DNA of 64,000 nt from Diorhabda sublineata (GCF_026230105.1 NC_079481.1:16943042-17007041), one strand, 5' to 3'; positions 11,799 to 44,502 are shown, counted from the stretch's first letter. Made by a program: numbers and translations. The notes: a model not told the origin generated them from the sequence alone.

Positions 11799-12370
11799 AT
11801 ACAGGGTGATTCATTAAGAATGTCCAATCTCTGAACTGTAGATTCTAGACCTCAAAATATGATGATTCTGCTCAACATGCCTTATGTAAATATTGCTAGT
11901 TTAAATTTAAATTTTGATTTTCGCAATAATTTTTTATGTTTTCACAATTTCTCTTTGAAAATTGGCAATTTTACGTTTTTTGGCACGAGGAATCATAATT
12001 TGCACTCTAATTTAACATTACCAATAGAGGACGCTAGTTAAATTTGTTTGTATTAATTAAATCAAAGTAAACTTTTTTTGGGCTAAACTTACAACTAAAA
12101 TAATAAAAAAATATTAAAAAGCGTTAAATTCTACAAAAAAAAAGTTACTTTTCTTTGATTCGTGTAACTCAATCGGTTATCGAGTTATTTGCTTCTAAAA
12201 AGTTCAATAAATTTTTTTTCATAAAAAAATAAATATGTAACAATAACAAATTTGTAAACAAAAATAAAAAACTTCAAAGCAAATGCTCAAAATGCCCACC
12301 ATTTACTTCAATACAATTTATGATCCGCTTTCGTAAAGATCTCTTAATATCAAAATCACATTCGTAAATT
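11799..12370 (-). mobile_element. Tc1/mariner-like element, deleted; ACAGGGTGATTC end
   Basis: It begins TA-ACAGGGTGATTCATTAAG. The - strand at 12350-12276 encodes a transposase C-terminal stretch ending in INCIEVNGGHFEHLL, typical of Tc1/mariner relatives. The rest of the gene is missing and I did not find the second terminus. Confidence 0.6.
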
Positions 12371-12942
12371 AAGCCGTGGTTTAATTTTTCGTTTTCTTTT
12401 CAAGTAGGCTTGAGTGGCTATTAACGAATATTATTTTAGAGACAATATATAAAATTAGTATAATAGCTAACAACATCAGAAACATTTGAAACAATGGAAG
12501 GAGGACTACTCAGAGGAAGTTAAAACCCAACTGTATCACTGACAAAGACAAAATTATGTACTAGAAAAAGCAGTAAATTACAAGTAGTTCACATTAAAGT
12601 AAACAGAGTAGAAATATCGCTGATAGCCTGGTAGCCATTGAAGAGCACATACAACAAAAACTAGACATAGATTGAGATATTAAAAAACACGAAATGACAA
12701 TAAACAATATAGAAATGTTCTTCGAGACATTTTACATTTTTTTTTAAAATACTTTATATACAATAAACGACCCTTTAATTTATACAGAAAATATCAACGC
12801 AATATTCTACTAGACGAACGATAATAAAACAATTAACGAAATCTAATTCATTTCAATTAACCTATATTTATTCAAAGCATGTGAATATTATTTATTCCTC
12901 TTTGGAATCCGCTGATCGTATGGCAATGTCGAGGACCTTTAG

Positions 12943-13376
12943 GTTTGTTCTTGGTAGCTGCACTGGCAGAACTAGTTCAGGAAGTGTACACTGAAGCGTT
13001 TTGTAGCAGAACCAGCGTTAGTGTCGCTGTTCTTAGTAGCAGTGGAAGAGAACTAGTTCACCCAGTTCACTGTACTGCTAGCACTGGGTCTAGAGTCAGT
13101 TCATCCAGTGCAGTGCAATAAGTGTAATCTGGAAACGGTAGCACTACATCTTCGTCATCGGACGAATGTAAAATATCAAAAAGTACTAAATCGTTTTCCA
13201 TTTTTGTTAATACTACAAGGCCTGAATCACATCAAATACAACAATCAACAGATGCTCCATTGCTCTTTGCACTATATCGTTCTTTGTATCCGATTGAACT
13301 AATTCTATACACTCATGAAATGGCCTGCACTGGTCCAGTTTAGTCTAGTTCCAGTGCAGCTACCAAGAACAAATCT
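12943..13376. mobile_element. MITE with 23-bp inverted ends
   Basis: TTTGTTCTTGGTAGCTGCAC at about 12945 reappears as its exact reverse complement ending at about 13374. The interior is rich in AGTGCAG/CACTGG and ACTAGTTCA subrepeats and has no credible ORF. The transposon family is not assignable from the ends. Confidence 0.7.
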
Positions 13377-13718
13377 TTCCACATTTCTATATATTAGGGG
13401 ATAAACAGGTAACTATGAAAATATAAATACACGATATTAAAATAGAACAGGTGGAAACAATGAGTAAAAATGATGAAACAAGAATAAAAAGAGCTGAAAT
13501 AAATCAATGAATAGAGGAAACAATAAAACTGTTCCTAGAATGAGTAATGCATTTATTAAAAAGAAGAAACTATCAACAGTTTAAATAGGGGCGAAGGGCC
13601 TATGCCTTACTCTATAGTTAAGTAGTTAAGGAATAAATGTGAAGTTTCCCGTTGGAATTGTTTTTCGTGTAGGAGGCTCATTGGGGGGGATTCAGTATAA
13701 AATAGGTAGGTCAAGTTA

Positions 13719-13850
13719 AAAGGTTACAGTTTACCTTTAGTCTCTGATGACGTTACTTTATTATCGAAACGAACGCCAGACAGTGTAATTGTGAGTGATG
13801 TTGTAGTGGTAATGTGAACAGTGTGTTTAGTACGAATCAGTACTGTACAG
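13719..13850 (+). repeat. Hammerhead-bearing repeat, copy 2 (half unit)
   Basis: A single-arm copy. The core at 13740-13781 reads GTCT, CTGATGA, CGTTACTTTATTATC, GAAAC, GAAC, GCC, AGAC. The catalytic boxes are intact, but the cleavage triplet GTC is GCC here, so this copy should not cleave. It ends with the shared GTGAACAGTGTGTTTAGTA segment. Confidence 0.75.
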
Positions 13851-15290
13851 TGATTTGAGTTGATCAATATCCTGGTTTTGAATTGAAGAAAACCATAAAT
13901 CATAACTTGTGAATCAATTCCATTTTTTTTTGGCTTGTGTTAAATTTAAAATATAATCAATACTTATAAAATTATTTACACATCAAATCGTACTCCAGAG
14001 AGACCTGGTTTAAAAACACAACGTCTATCTCTTAAGAAACTAACTGTATTTGCACTAATATGGAAGATCAAAATTTGTGTTGTTAGAACATCAGAACAGC
14101 AGAATTTCAAGTACAAAACTCAAAAGGTAGTTGTTTCGTCAAGTGGCTAAAACACTAGAGACTAATATTTTTCTACTTTGAAAACTTATGTATTGGAAAG
14201 AACAAATTATTTAAATGTAAAATTCTTTTTGTTGCAAATGGCAAGCAACAACAAGATTTTGTAAGAGACAACTTATTTTTTGTTCAGAAGTTAATATAAA
14301 AATATTTAATAACCACCTTTTTTGTAAAGTATGCAAATGAAAACTAAATTTTATTATGTATATCAAAAAATGAAATTCTAAGTCACACTTTATAGTTTTT
14401 CAGAATCTACTGCAAAATATTCTATAGCAATCCAACAAAAAAATTTCAAGACAGTAAAAAACACGATATAAAAACAAAATAACCCATCGCAAAGTTTTTA
14501 CGCAAAAAATTTCACTAGGTCCTAGAACCTAGAATACGTTATCTATGTAATGAAATATATCGGTAGCTTACTAAAAATAAAAATTCTTTATAAAATTGAA
14601 GCACTGCTTCAGGTAAATTAATAGAATGAGAAGCTTTATAACAATAAAATCAATCATAACAATGAAGGAATCAACATTAATCTTCAAAAATAATAAAATT
14701 TGTAACCTTTCAATTATATAAAAAAATAAGAAAGTATGAGAGCAGTCTCGTACTACAAAAGGCGTAAAAGAACACAATTATTAGAAAAATGACAATCGTT
14801 GTTAACAAGACTATAAAAGGCGGGGAAAAAAGGTTGTTGATAAATAAAGAAATTCTGAAGTAGAAGTAGTGAGCGAAACATTCTAAACAACCATTTACGG
14901 AAAGTAAATAAAAAAAATCCTAAAGTATGAATAGTTATCAAGAGATCCTAAACAGTTAGTTATAAAAATATAAAAATAAAGAAAAAAATCTTGAAGTGTG
15001 AATTTTAAAATTTAACATTATAAGTTGTCGTTATTCAGTGGAAATCAATCTTTACAATCGATAAAATGATATTAGAACGTTTGTCACGCATAAATTTCAT
15101 CTTTCAATATCTGTCCCAAATAAGTTGGAATTTCTGGAACCATTGCACATACGTAGATTTCTAGGAATTAGGCGGCCATAAGTCGAAATTCCAATAATCG
15201 ACTAATGACAAACAATTTTTTTCCTGGAATAGTAGACTACTTGACGAACAATAGCCAACCCCACCCACATCCTTAGACTGCGCGAGCGCG
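13851..15290. other. No gene seen; short repeat tail at 15121-15146
   Basis: AT-rich, without supported genes. The only recognisable item is TAAGTTGGAATTTCTGGAAC at 15121, the terminal segment of the hammerhead-bearing repeat family without its core. Confidence 0.5.
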
Positions 15291-15914
15291 CTGCATTACT
15301 AGTCGAAACTTGATTGTCGCACTTTCTGCACGTGAAAGTTCTTGACGCCCTTTTCGTATATCATTTTCTTCGGTGAATATTTCATTTGTCGTGTCATATT
15401 TGCTTGTTTAAATGATGGATACCAATAATACAGGTAAGCCTTTATTAAATTAATATGAAATTGTATTAAATATATTGTCAATAAATGACTTAATACGCCG
15501 TCAATAATACCCTTTTTTAGAAATGTTTTTTCTTTATTTTTCAATTTCAATCGAAAAAAAACTTTACATCCGCACCTTTCCGAGTTACATTTTTGATTTC
15601 ATTATATAGTATAAAGTTTTATAAAGAAAACTGCTTAAAATCAGCTGCTAGTTTTAAAAATAAACGAGTTTGAAATTTTCTTTGACAAAAATAGGAAAAA
15701 ATCGGATTTTATGTTTTTGTGATAATATTATTTTTTTATTGTTATAGGTTCACCTGGCTGTTCGGGGGTGAAAATGTTGACTCGTAAATACCTCTTCGAT
15801 AAAATGAACCGAGCAACATTCATTATCGATAAATGAAAAAATTAAATATTTAAAAAATTATTTACTCGTGTGTTGCGGGGACACAGAAGAACATAAAAAT
15901 GTGATAAAAAAAAG

Positions 15915-16960
15915 AAGTTTTCGTATTTTAAATGTGATTTGATAAAGAGGTGGTCTCGGGCGCATAGAATATTTGAAAACTTTTTGGCGGACAATAATTA
16001 TTATTCTTGGTTGGAAGGAACATTTGAAATCCCCGTAGACACGCATCAAAGGCCAGGACGACCTACCAAATCTTTTACCGAATCTAGCGAAAGAACGAAG
16101 AGAAGAAAAACTGAAGGAGTCCGCGCATCTTACGACGAAGAAATAATTGTTCACATTTTAATGATTTAACAAAAAAAATGATGTATGCCCTGAAGCTCTT
16201 GAATTTGGCCTTTCCATATTACATGCAAGAATCCGGATATTCGAAAGTGTGCTGCATTTAGCATATAAATTGCCCGTGAAAAAATATCGCGAGAGACGAA
16301 CCGAAGAAGAAAAAAATCTAGAAAAGCAGAAGAAAATTGAATTCAGCAAAAATTTAGAGAGGAGACAGGTCTCTTAGTCGATATGCCAAAAAGTAACTTC
16401 GGAAACACAAACGATGGAAATACCAGCAGAAGATTCTTCGAGAACCCTGAATTGGCTGCAGAAATCACTGGGATAAGTTATGACTTGATTATTAGATTAA
16501 AAGTGATATTAGAAGCCATATCAAGCGGCCATAAGATTGATGCAGCAAAATATGATAAATACGCCATGGAAACTGCGAAACTATTTTTTGAGTTATATAG
16601 CTGGCATCCTATGACTCCAACGATGTATAAGGTCTTAATTCATGGAGCTTCAATAATAGAAAATTCGTTGTTGCCGATAGGGTAACTTTCGGAAGAAGCT
16701 GCTGTGGCTCGCAATAAACATTTTAGGTCTTATCGCCTAAACTTTCCTCGCAAGTTTTCGAGGGAAGAATACAACTTAGATATTTATCATAGGTTACTAT
16801 TAACATCCGACCCATTTATTAGTTCCATGAGAAAGACCAAAAAAAATCGCTTCAAAATTATTTTTGCCCGAGACAATGCAGCTATTAATTCCTGCTGAGC
16901 CAAACCGACCAATGGAAATTGATGAAAGCGGTGAAAATTTAAATGTAGATGAATAAGTCT
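15915..16960 (+). pseudogene. Repeat-encoded protein pseudogene (RPGRPTKSF / GNTSRRFF family)
   Basis: The + strand encodes, in order and with frame breaks: NYYSWLEGTFEIPV, RPGRPTKSFTESSERTKRRK, FGNTNDGNTSRRFFENPE, YKVLIHGASIIENSLLPIG, and ARNKHFRSYRLNFPRKFSRE. I recognise these as conserved blocks of a high-copy protein family in insect genomes. Only the largest block (16383-16685) remains open. The central part of the usual protein is missing between 16150 and 16380. No donor or acceptor sites restore it, so it is a dead copy. Function unknown; probably mobile. Confidence 0.6.
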
Positions 16961-17392
16961 CCAATGTATGATTGATAATTTTTAGTGATTATCTATTTAG
17001 CTTTATATTGTATAACGAATGTAAAGATCCTTTTAATAATATAATATATTTACTTACTTATTAGAACAAAATAAAATTTTGTTTTATTTAATAATACATA
17101 CCTGAAAGTATTACTAAAGCGTAGACAGCTGTTCCTCCTTGGGGAAAGCCGTGAGTATGTCATATGTATTTTCAATATAATATTAAAAAACACTTTGAAA
17201 TCAACTACGATATCGAATAAAATATTTTTTGATAAAAAATCACAAGTAGGTACGCCTAACCACCGTGCACCATCAAATAATTTCGATAAGTTATTCCAAA
17301 CACAGAATTCTTTTTATGTAACTATTTTGTAATATAAATATCACATAAAATAATTTTGGCCGTCTAAATCCTGAAAAACGATCTATGTGCGT
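16961..17392. other. No gene seen
   Basis: AT-rich sequence; nothing recognised. Confidence 0.45.
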
Positions 17393-17585
17393 TGGCGATA
17401 TTCATACTGAATACACTGTTTACACCATCACGTACAATTACACTGTCTGACGCGCGTTTCGATAACCAAGAGACTGAAGGTACAGGACAGTTTACCTTCA
17501 GTCTCTAAAGGCGATAACTTGGTTATCGAAACGCGCGTCAGACAGTGTAATTGTACGTGATGGTGTAAACAGTGTATTCAGTATA
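17393..17585. repeat. Hammerhead-bearing repeat, copy 3, palindromic
   Basis: Two arms face each other in inverted orientation: ACTGTCTGACGCGCGTTTC near 17431 and its complement near 17540. The left arm lost part of the core. The right arm reads CTAAAGG where the catalytic box should be CTGANGA, so both cores look dead. The outer segments match the other copies. Confidence 0.75.
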
Positions 17586-18280
17586 TCTCACAAATGATTG
17601 ATCCAGAATAAAGTCAATTTATAATAAATTTATAAATAATTTAATGTGGGATAGTTAACCAAAATTGAATTATAAAATTTTACATACTATTATAAAACCT
17701 ACGGAGAGAATAATAATTCAAGTATCGCTACTTTGTTGATAGATATTAGGTAGATATTTTTAGAATACAGGGAAAATCACAATTTTGAGAATAATATAGG
17801 TAATACAACTACCCTAATTAAATTTGTTTCTTTGTTTGCTCTTCTTTTCTCAATCCTCTTTTCCTTTTTCTCTTTTTCCTATCCCAAGATTTTTTATTTC
17901 ATTGGTTTCTATCCAATTAATATTTTCCTTATATATACTATATTGTGATAGAGTACATGGCAAGTATTGAAAAGCTCGTAAGTGATATTTTTCACAGCAA
18001 TATATTCACTTAGGATTTTCAAAATTAATTTATTTGTACACAACAATTTTTGTAGAAAATTGAAAATAAAAAACCTCCAATTTACCCTGTGCTCTACCTC
18101 TGGTAGTAGATGATTGGAAACAGTTGGTAACAGTATAATAGTTAGTACGCGTCCATTCTGCTTTCCTTGTTTAAGGATGCGACGTTAGACGTAAGAAGTA
18201 ATCATGTAATTTGGAACATCTTAATATGACGATGATACCAGTACTATTGCATTCCACCCTCTGTTTATTCTACAAGAGCA
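17586..18280. other. No gene seen; pyrimidine-rich tract
   Basis: Contains a long C/T-rich run at about 17824-17885. At 18284-18370 there is a partial copy of the TACGTTTGGGTTTTCAGATAC segment also found in the nearby palindrome. Confidence 0.45.
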
Positions 18281-18378
18281 TTTCTACGTTTGGGTTTTCA
18301 GATACGATGTTTTAATTAAAATATTTTGTTACAGTCGGTCCTACAAGTAACTTTGTTATTTTAAATGGAATTATCAAT

Positions 18379-21163
18379 AGACTAGATAGGAAGGAGGACG
18401 ATCGCTATAGGGTTTTCGACAATTTTTGCGTCCGGTAAATGGGGGATAAATTATTTTCGTAAATATGCCGCCAGGGCAACACTGTGTTCGCTAATGTCCG
18501 ACTAATGGCGTCTATTTGTTATTGTTTTGTAGTAGTAAATAAGTTTTAATATTTGTAAAGTAATTGAATGTTTTGACGACCATTGAAAAATGGTTAAGTT
18601 GATGGTTGGAAAAGTGGCAGAGCAAGTGATCGTCATAACCACAGCAACTTGGGTATGAGATATAAATCGTTATTTATTGTACCACAGGTAACCTAATTTA
18701 TTTTAATTTTTAAGAAACTATTAATTGAAAGATTTTGATTAAGCGACAGTTAGTAGTTTAAGACATAAATTACAAAATCAACCTTAAAGGCCAAATCTAC
18801 TAGCAACACGCCACCCCACGCCAAATGTCGAATAAGTGTGCACATGTTTTTGGAAAATTGTATATACGAAAAAGAACTACATTTGGGCTGCTTACATCTC
18901 AGCCTTTCCTTTTTGTACAATGACCAATGTGATTGGCCATTCAGCTTTGCGTCTTTTGAAGGAACGTGGGATGTTATTTGTGACCTTTGCTTTTTTTTCC
19001 TGTATTTCTTATTCAAGATCTGATGGCCTACCCCTTTTTGCTATACGGTTAGAATTGACATTACACAAACAATATGCAATCTCAGTCTTACAATCTGCCT
19101 ACTTTTGAATGAATATGAATACTTTTGAACTCCTTTTCGAATTTACAACTGTCATTTCAAGAAGATGGTAGAACAACCTCATATACCACTTTTTATATTT
19201 TATTTTGATTTTGTAACGACGAGTTTAAACTATGTGTATATGGCAAAATACTTAAAATAGTAAAATCATGAAAATTTCTACGTTTGGGTTTTCAGATACG
19301 ATCTTTTAATTAAAATATTTTGGCCGACTTACGGTAGAACCGACTGTAACTTTGTTATTTTAAATAGAACACCCTGTATATTAATACATTTTTGAAATCT
19401 ACGTAAAATTTTAGTATACTTTTGTCTAAAAACTTTTTTCGAAAAATGCATACTGAGTTATTAATTATTTTTTGTAAAAAATTTGACCATTGCAGACCAT
19501 TATGAATAATTGGTTTACAAGGATACCCTTAAAGATATGAAAATGGTTTCTGTTCAGTTGCTAATAGCAAGGTTAGATGTATTTGAATCTATGTTGAAAA
19601 ATTTTTCATGTGTATAAAAAGTGTTCAAAGTTTAAGTTTGATATTTTTACAGACCTTGACAAGATAAAGAAAAATACTTTTTTATTTCTTAGTGCTTGTA
19701 TCAATGGGTCAAAATAAAATTTAGACTACACTTGCATCTATAAAAATTTACAGAAAACATTTAATATCTGGATAACGGTAAGATTTAGGTATAGGAAAGT
19801 ATACATGAATTTGCTTTATTTTTTATCCCTGAATGCATTAAAATAGAGAAAATCGGGTGATTTATTTAAAAAAAAAGGAAATTTGATATTTATGAAGTTA
19901 AACTTTGAACCCTTCTTATACATACCCTGTATAAAATGAAAAATTTTTCAACGTAGATTCAAATACGTTTGACCTTGTTAAAAGCAACCGAACAGAAATC
20001 ATTTTCATATCTTTAGGGGTATCCTCGTGAACAAATTATTTATAAGGGTTTGCAACGGTCAGTTTTTTTTACGAGAAAATTAATAAATCAAAAAGTATGC
20101 ATTTTTCGAAATAAGTTTTTAGACAAAAGTATACTAAAATTTTACGTAGATTTCAAAAATGTATTAATATACAGGGTGTTCTATTTAAAATAACAAAGTT
20201 ACAGTCGGTTCTACCGGAAGTCGGCCAAAATATTTTAATTAAAAGATCGTATCTGAAAACCCAAACGTAGAAATTTTCATGATTTTACTATTTTAAGTAT
20301 TTTGCCATATACACATAGTTTTAACTCGTCGTTACAAAATCAAAATAAAATATAAAAAGTGGTATATGAGGTTGTTCTACCATCTTCTTGAAATGACAGT
20401 TGTAAATTCGAAAAGGAGTTCAAAAGTATTCATATTCATTCAAAAGTAGGCAGATTTTAAGACTGAGATTGCATATTGTTTGTGTAATGTCAATTCTAAC
20501 CGTATAGCAAAAAGGGGTAGGCCATCAGATCTTGAATAAGAAATACAGGAAAAAAAGGTCACAAATAACATCCCACGTTCCTTCAAAAGACGTAAAGCTG
20601 AATGGCCAATCACATTGGTCATTGTACAAAAAGGAAAGGCTGAGATATAAGCAGCCCAAATGTAGTTCTTTTTCGTATATACAATTTTCCAAAAACATGT
20701 GCACACTTATTCGACATTTGGCGTGGGGTGGAGTGTTGCTAGTAGATTTGGCCTTTAAGGTTGATTTTGTAATTTATGTCTTAAACTACTAACTGTCGCT
20801 TAATCAAAATCTTTCAATTAATAGTTTCTTAAAAATTAAAATAAATTAGGTTACCTGTGGTACAATAAATAATGATTTATATCTCATACCCAAGTTGCTG
20901 TGGTTATGACGATCACTTGCTCTGCCACTTTTCCAACCATCAACTTAACCATTTTTCAATGGTCGTCAAAACATTCAATTACTTTACAAATATTAAAACT
21001 TATTTACTACTACAAAACAATAACAAATAGACGCCATTAGTCGGACATTAGCGAACACAGTGTCGCCCTGGCGGCATATTTACGAAAATAATTTATCCCC
21101 CATTTACCGGACGCAAAAATTGTCGAAAACCCTATAGCGATCGTCCTCCTTCCTATCTAGTCT
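18379..21163. repeat. 2.8-kb palindrome (arms ~1.27 kb, spacer ~0.2 kb)
   Basis: The sequence from AGACTAGATAGGAAGGAGG at 18379 is mirrored, as reverse complement, back to 21163. It can be followed inward past ATGTCGAATAAGTGTGCACA, GGCCGACTT, the ACACCCTGTATATTAATAC block and GGATACCC..AAAGATATGAAAATG to about 19650/19890. The arms differ by small indels and substitutions, for example a shorter T run in one arm, so this is not a trivially duplicated read. Facing reading frames at 18836-19108 and 20440-20706 are copies of each other with no recognised product. A third, partial relative lies at 51905-52545. Confidence 0.85.
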
Positions 21164-22134
21164 CCGTGTAAAAGTCATTGCCAAGTGAAGTCAATCGAAT
21201 TCCAGACGATAATTATCGATTTTTATTAAATAAAGACAACTTATTGAAATGAAAGACAAAGACATGAAATCGAGGTTATAGTGAGAAAATGTTACCAATT
21301 TAAAACATTATAATTTCATCCCTGATTGCTTTTTTGAATTTATGAATGAATTGATCTATTTTAGTTGGATATCTTTGATTCTGATCGATAAAATCAATGA
21401 TCCAATTAAGAAATATTATTTTCATGTTTTATCACGGTCAGCTGTCAGTAGATAAATGTGTAGATAGCTCGTCATTGCGGTTTGACAGAATACCAAGCTC
21501 CTGAAAAATAACATTGATAAGATGGAACGTTTATTAAGAGAATTTACATCTCAACAGACAGAAATTGAAACAGGCAACAGGGATGTCATAATATGCTAAA
21601 TTAGAATCAAGATTACATATTTTCGAGTGAAACATACTGAAATCAGAAATTGAGTGGTGAGGTGTAGATCGAGAATATTTTAAAACGATATGGCTTCAAA
21701 GAACAAATGATTATTCCCGGGAATCATTGCAAACGGGTGGTAGTTTCTGTTTTCTAACAATATGATGGAAAATAGAACAAGATTTTTTAAATAAATGATG
21801 GTTAAAAAAAACTAAAAAGGAATTCTTAATATGAGAATAGAATGAAAGAAATCATTAATGTCCCTATTTTAAAATCGTTTTAATTTCTTCCTGTGCAAAG
21901 CACCCGATGCTGTTATAAAAGTAACATTAATTTTTCCGTTTATATCGAAGTATAGATCATCGCTAGAAACATATAAATAGGTCTAAGAAGTGAAAAGTTG
22001 AAAAAAATATTTTATCGAGGTGGCTTTGAATATACTACAAATCTTAAAAAATCAAAGGAATAAATAAACCAATTCTGTAGTAGAATTACAGCTAAGCAGT
22101 TGAGACTATCTCTGTATCTATAATAGATTTGGAT
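21164..22134. other. No gene seen
   Basis: AT-rich intergenic sequence; nothing recognised. Confidence 0.45.
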
Positions 22135-23352
22135 ATTATTTATATGAGGGAGTTCGACTTTATTGACTTCTGCCAGGCGTACGACAGTATCCTCAGAGAC
22201 CAGCTGCAAGTGGACTTGATGGGGTTTGACGTCCGTCCTAAAGAAGCTGGTGTGTATGGTTAGAATGACAATGAGGAGCTCCTCTGGCAGAGTTAAGGTG
22301 TCGGGGTCTCTAGACACAATTTCAACTGTGAACACAGGCTTGTGTCAGGAAGACCCACTAGCGACAACACTGTTCAATTTCTTATTGGAAGGTGCCGCAA
22401 GGAGTATCCCAATGAATCCCGAAGGAACTATTTGCAATAGGTTCACACCGCACCTCGCTTATGCGGATGATGTTGACATCATGCCACGAACCACTTCGGC
22501 TCTTTTGGGAGCGGTTGAGGAGATCGAGCGAGCAGCTGAAGTGAGACGACTCAAAATCAATGAACAGAAAACCATGTACATATGAACAGATCTTCCAAAT
22601 CACGTTCCAAGTCAGAGAACATCGCTTCCCTGTGTACACCATTTCAAATATCTTGGGGCCTTGATAACTGAAGGTAATGACGTGACAACAGAGAACAAGG
22701 GAAGAGTTGCTGCGGGGAACAGATACTTCTGGGCAGTCCAGAGAGCGTTCAAGTTTAGAGGGCTCTTACGAAGGTCAAAGCTCACAATTTATAAGATAAT
22801 AATCCGTTCCGTAGTCACATAGGGATGTAGACATTGACATTGAGATCCCTGTTTGCGAGAATGGTGCGTGGAGCATCCGGAGGAATGCTGAGCTGTGACA
22901 GATGTATTGCGAGCCAATTTGGTGGCTAAGTTGGAATTTCTGGAACCGTTGGTTATATTTATACTGAATACACTGTTTACACCACAACTGCAACAACACC
23001 CACAATTACACTGTCTAACGCACGTTTCGATAACCAAGTTATCTTCTTCAGAGAATGAAGGTAAACTCAGTTTACCTTCGTCAGACAGTGTAATTGTGAG
23101 TGTTGGTATAGTGATGATGTAAACAGTCTATACAGTAGATTTGGTGGCGTTCATCCGGAGAGCGCGTCTGAGGTGGCTGGAACACGTGGAGAGGATGTCT
23201 TCTAATCGATACCTGCGCAGAGCCATGTATGGGGTTCCTGGAGGACGGCAACTGGGGTTCGAGGTTGGAGGCACCATACTCAGGACAGAAAGGATTGGCA
23301 GTCGATTGTTGGAAAGTCCCTGGTTCTCAAAGGAGCGTAGCGCCGGCTAAAG
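22135..23352 (+). mobile_element. LINE reverse-transcriptase fragment
   Basis: The frame encodes DFCQAYDSI, then GLCQEDPLATTLFNFLLE, and the catalytic LAYADDVDI box at about 22456-22482, followed by AEVRRLKINEQKT. After a 212-bp insertion it resumes with FIRRARLRWLEHVERM and MYGVPGGR to a C-terminal VLKGA-like end at about 23350. The frame is broken in several places. The same family appears on the - strand at 31150-31830. Confidence 0.85.
22927..23138 (-). repeat. Hammerhead-bearing repeat, copy 4, inserted in LINE
   Basis: 212 bp, flanked by a perfect 10-bp duplication ATTTGGTGGC (22917-22926 and 23139-23148). This defines both ends of the repeat: TAAGTTGGAATTTCTGG at one end and ..TCTATACAGTA at the other. 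The - strand core at about 23013-23055 reads CTGAAGA, AGATAAC-TTG-GTTATC, GAAAC, GTGC, GTT, AGAC. Catalytic boxes and a permitted GUU cleavage triplet are present, and stem I keeps 3 pairs. The second arm is a half copy lacking the core. Confidence 0.85.
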
Positions 23353-23986
23353 AATGAGTAGTTGGATGATTTGTCCCTTATTACGATAACATTTTGTTTG
23401 AATTTGTTTCCATTAATTGTAAAGTTTAGTTTTGGAATGTAGTTTCTATTTATTTTTTAGAATCTACATTTGCTAATCATAAGATGTAACAATAGTTTTA
23501 AGTTAATCATATTTTGTTACTAATAATCTTTTTAAAGGAATTAATATTTAAAAAGTTTTGTATACTCGAGGTGCACCTCTTTACTTCTATTGTGATACTG
23601 ATTAAAGTAAATCAGTTTGTTCAATTTAGTAGGCTAGTGAGTGGTGTAGGAAACAAATAAATAAAATTGAAAATATAATTACATAGTCAACGCTTCTTAA
23701 ACAAGGCATAGTTGAACTAACAGACATCAAGTTGTTGGCCTGTTGAAACATTTTAATATCACATCATGTTTAAGTAGAACTAATTTTATCTACTTTGAGA
23801 TACATATGCCACTGATACAACAACCGCATCTATCGGAACCATTGAAAAGACCTTAAGCCGAAATAAGTACAAAAATATAATTATAATGATAATTCAATTA
23901 TGCCTTTATAATAGGTACCAAAATGTTGAGATAATTTTAGCTGTAAAAAATAAATTTTGGAATGTAATAGATTACAACTTTACCTA
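23353..23986. other. 3' flank of GTF3C4-like gene, nothing recognised
   Basis: AT-rich; no supported gene or TE protein. Confidence 0.45.
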
Positions 23987-41862
<17,876 letters not shown>

Positions 41863-42198
41863 TTTTGTAACTAATTATATTCATTACTCCGAAATACATA
41901 AACAAACTTATAGGTTATAATAAGCTTCATTTATAAGTCTATTTTCCGAAATACAAAACGGTATACTGGCTAGTGATAATGACATCATGAATAGGTATGC
42001 ATTCCGAAATATACTTGGTCACCTGATTTGATTCCTCTTAATTTATGTTTCGTTGTATGTAATGAGTAATACATATTAAATATTTATTGTAATAATAAAA
42101 TTTTATTAATTTTCTAAACAAATACAAAAATCAATTACTGTACATATTGATATGGCTGAATAGGTATTTAAAAGACCTTTCAAATAATGTTTTAGAAC

Positions 42199-42228
42199 CA
42201 TAGAGATATTACAGGTAATATCTCTATG
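42199..42228. repeat. Perfect 14-bp-stem hairpin
   Basis: CATAGAGATATTAC, two bases, then its exact reverse complement. Upstream of the GTF3C4-like start. Confidence 0.85.
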
Positions 42229-42454
42229 ATTAGAACACCCACATTTTCATTCATAAATTTTAGAGATGACGTCATCACGCTCGCATAGATGACGTTATAA
42301 ATAAAAAGGTATCCTTACGAATAGCTCCTTTTAAAATAAAAATCGACGGGTTTCAGGATTTTTCATTAAAGTCGCTGATTTACGAAATAATGAATTTATT
42401 CCTTTCATTTGCACCATACATGGGAAATATATGCAAGAATAGGATACTTCTGCT

Positions 42455-44502
<2,048 letters not shown>

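Noticed and set aside
18836..20706. Near-identical facing reading frames of about 88-90 codons
   Set aside because: They are the two arms of the palindrome read in mirror image. No recognised protein; a faint THAP-like resemblance on the opposite strand is too weak to report.
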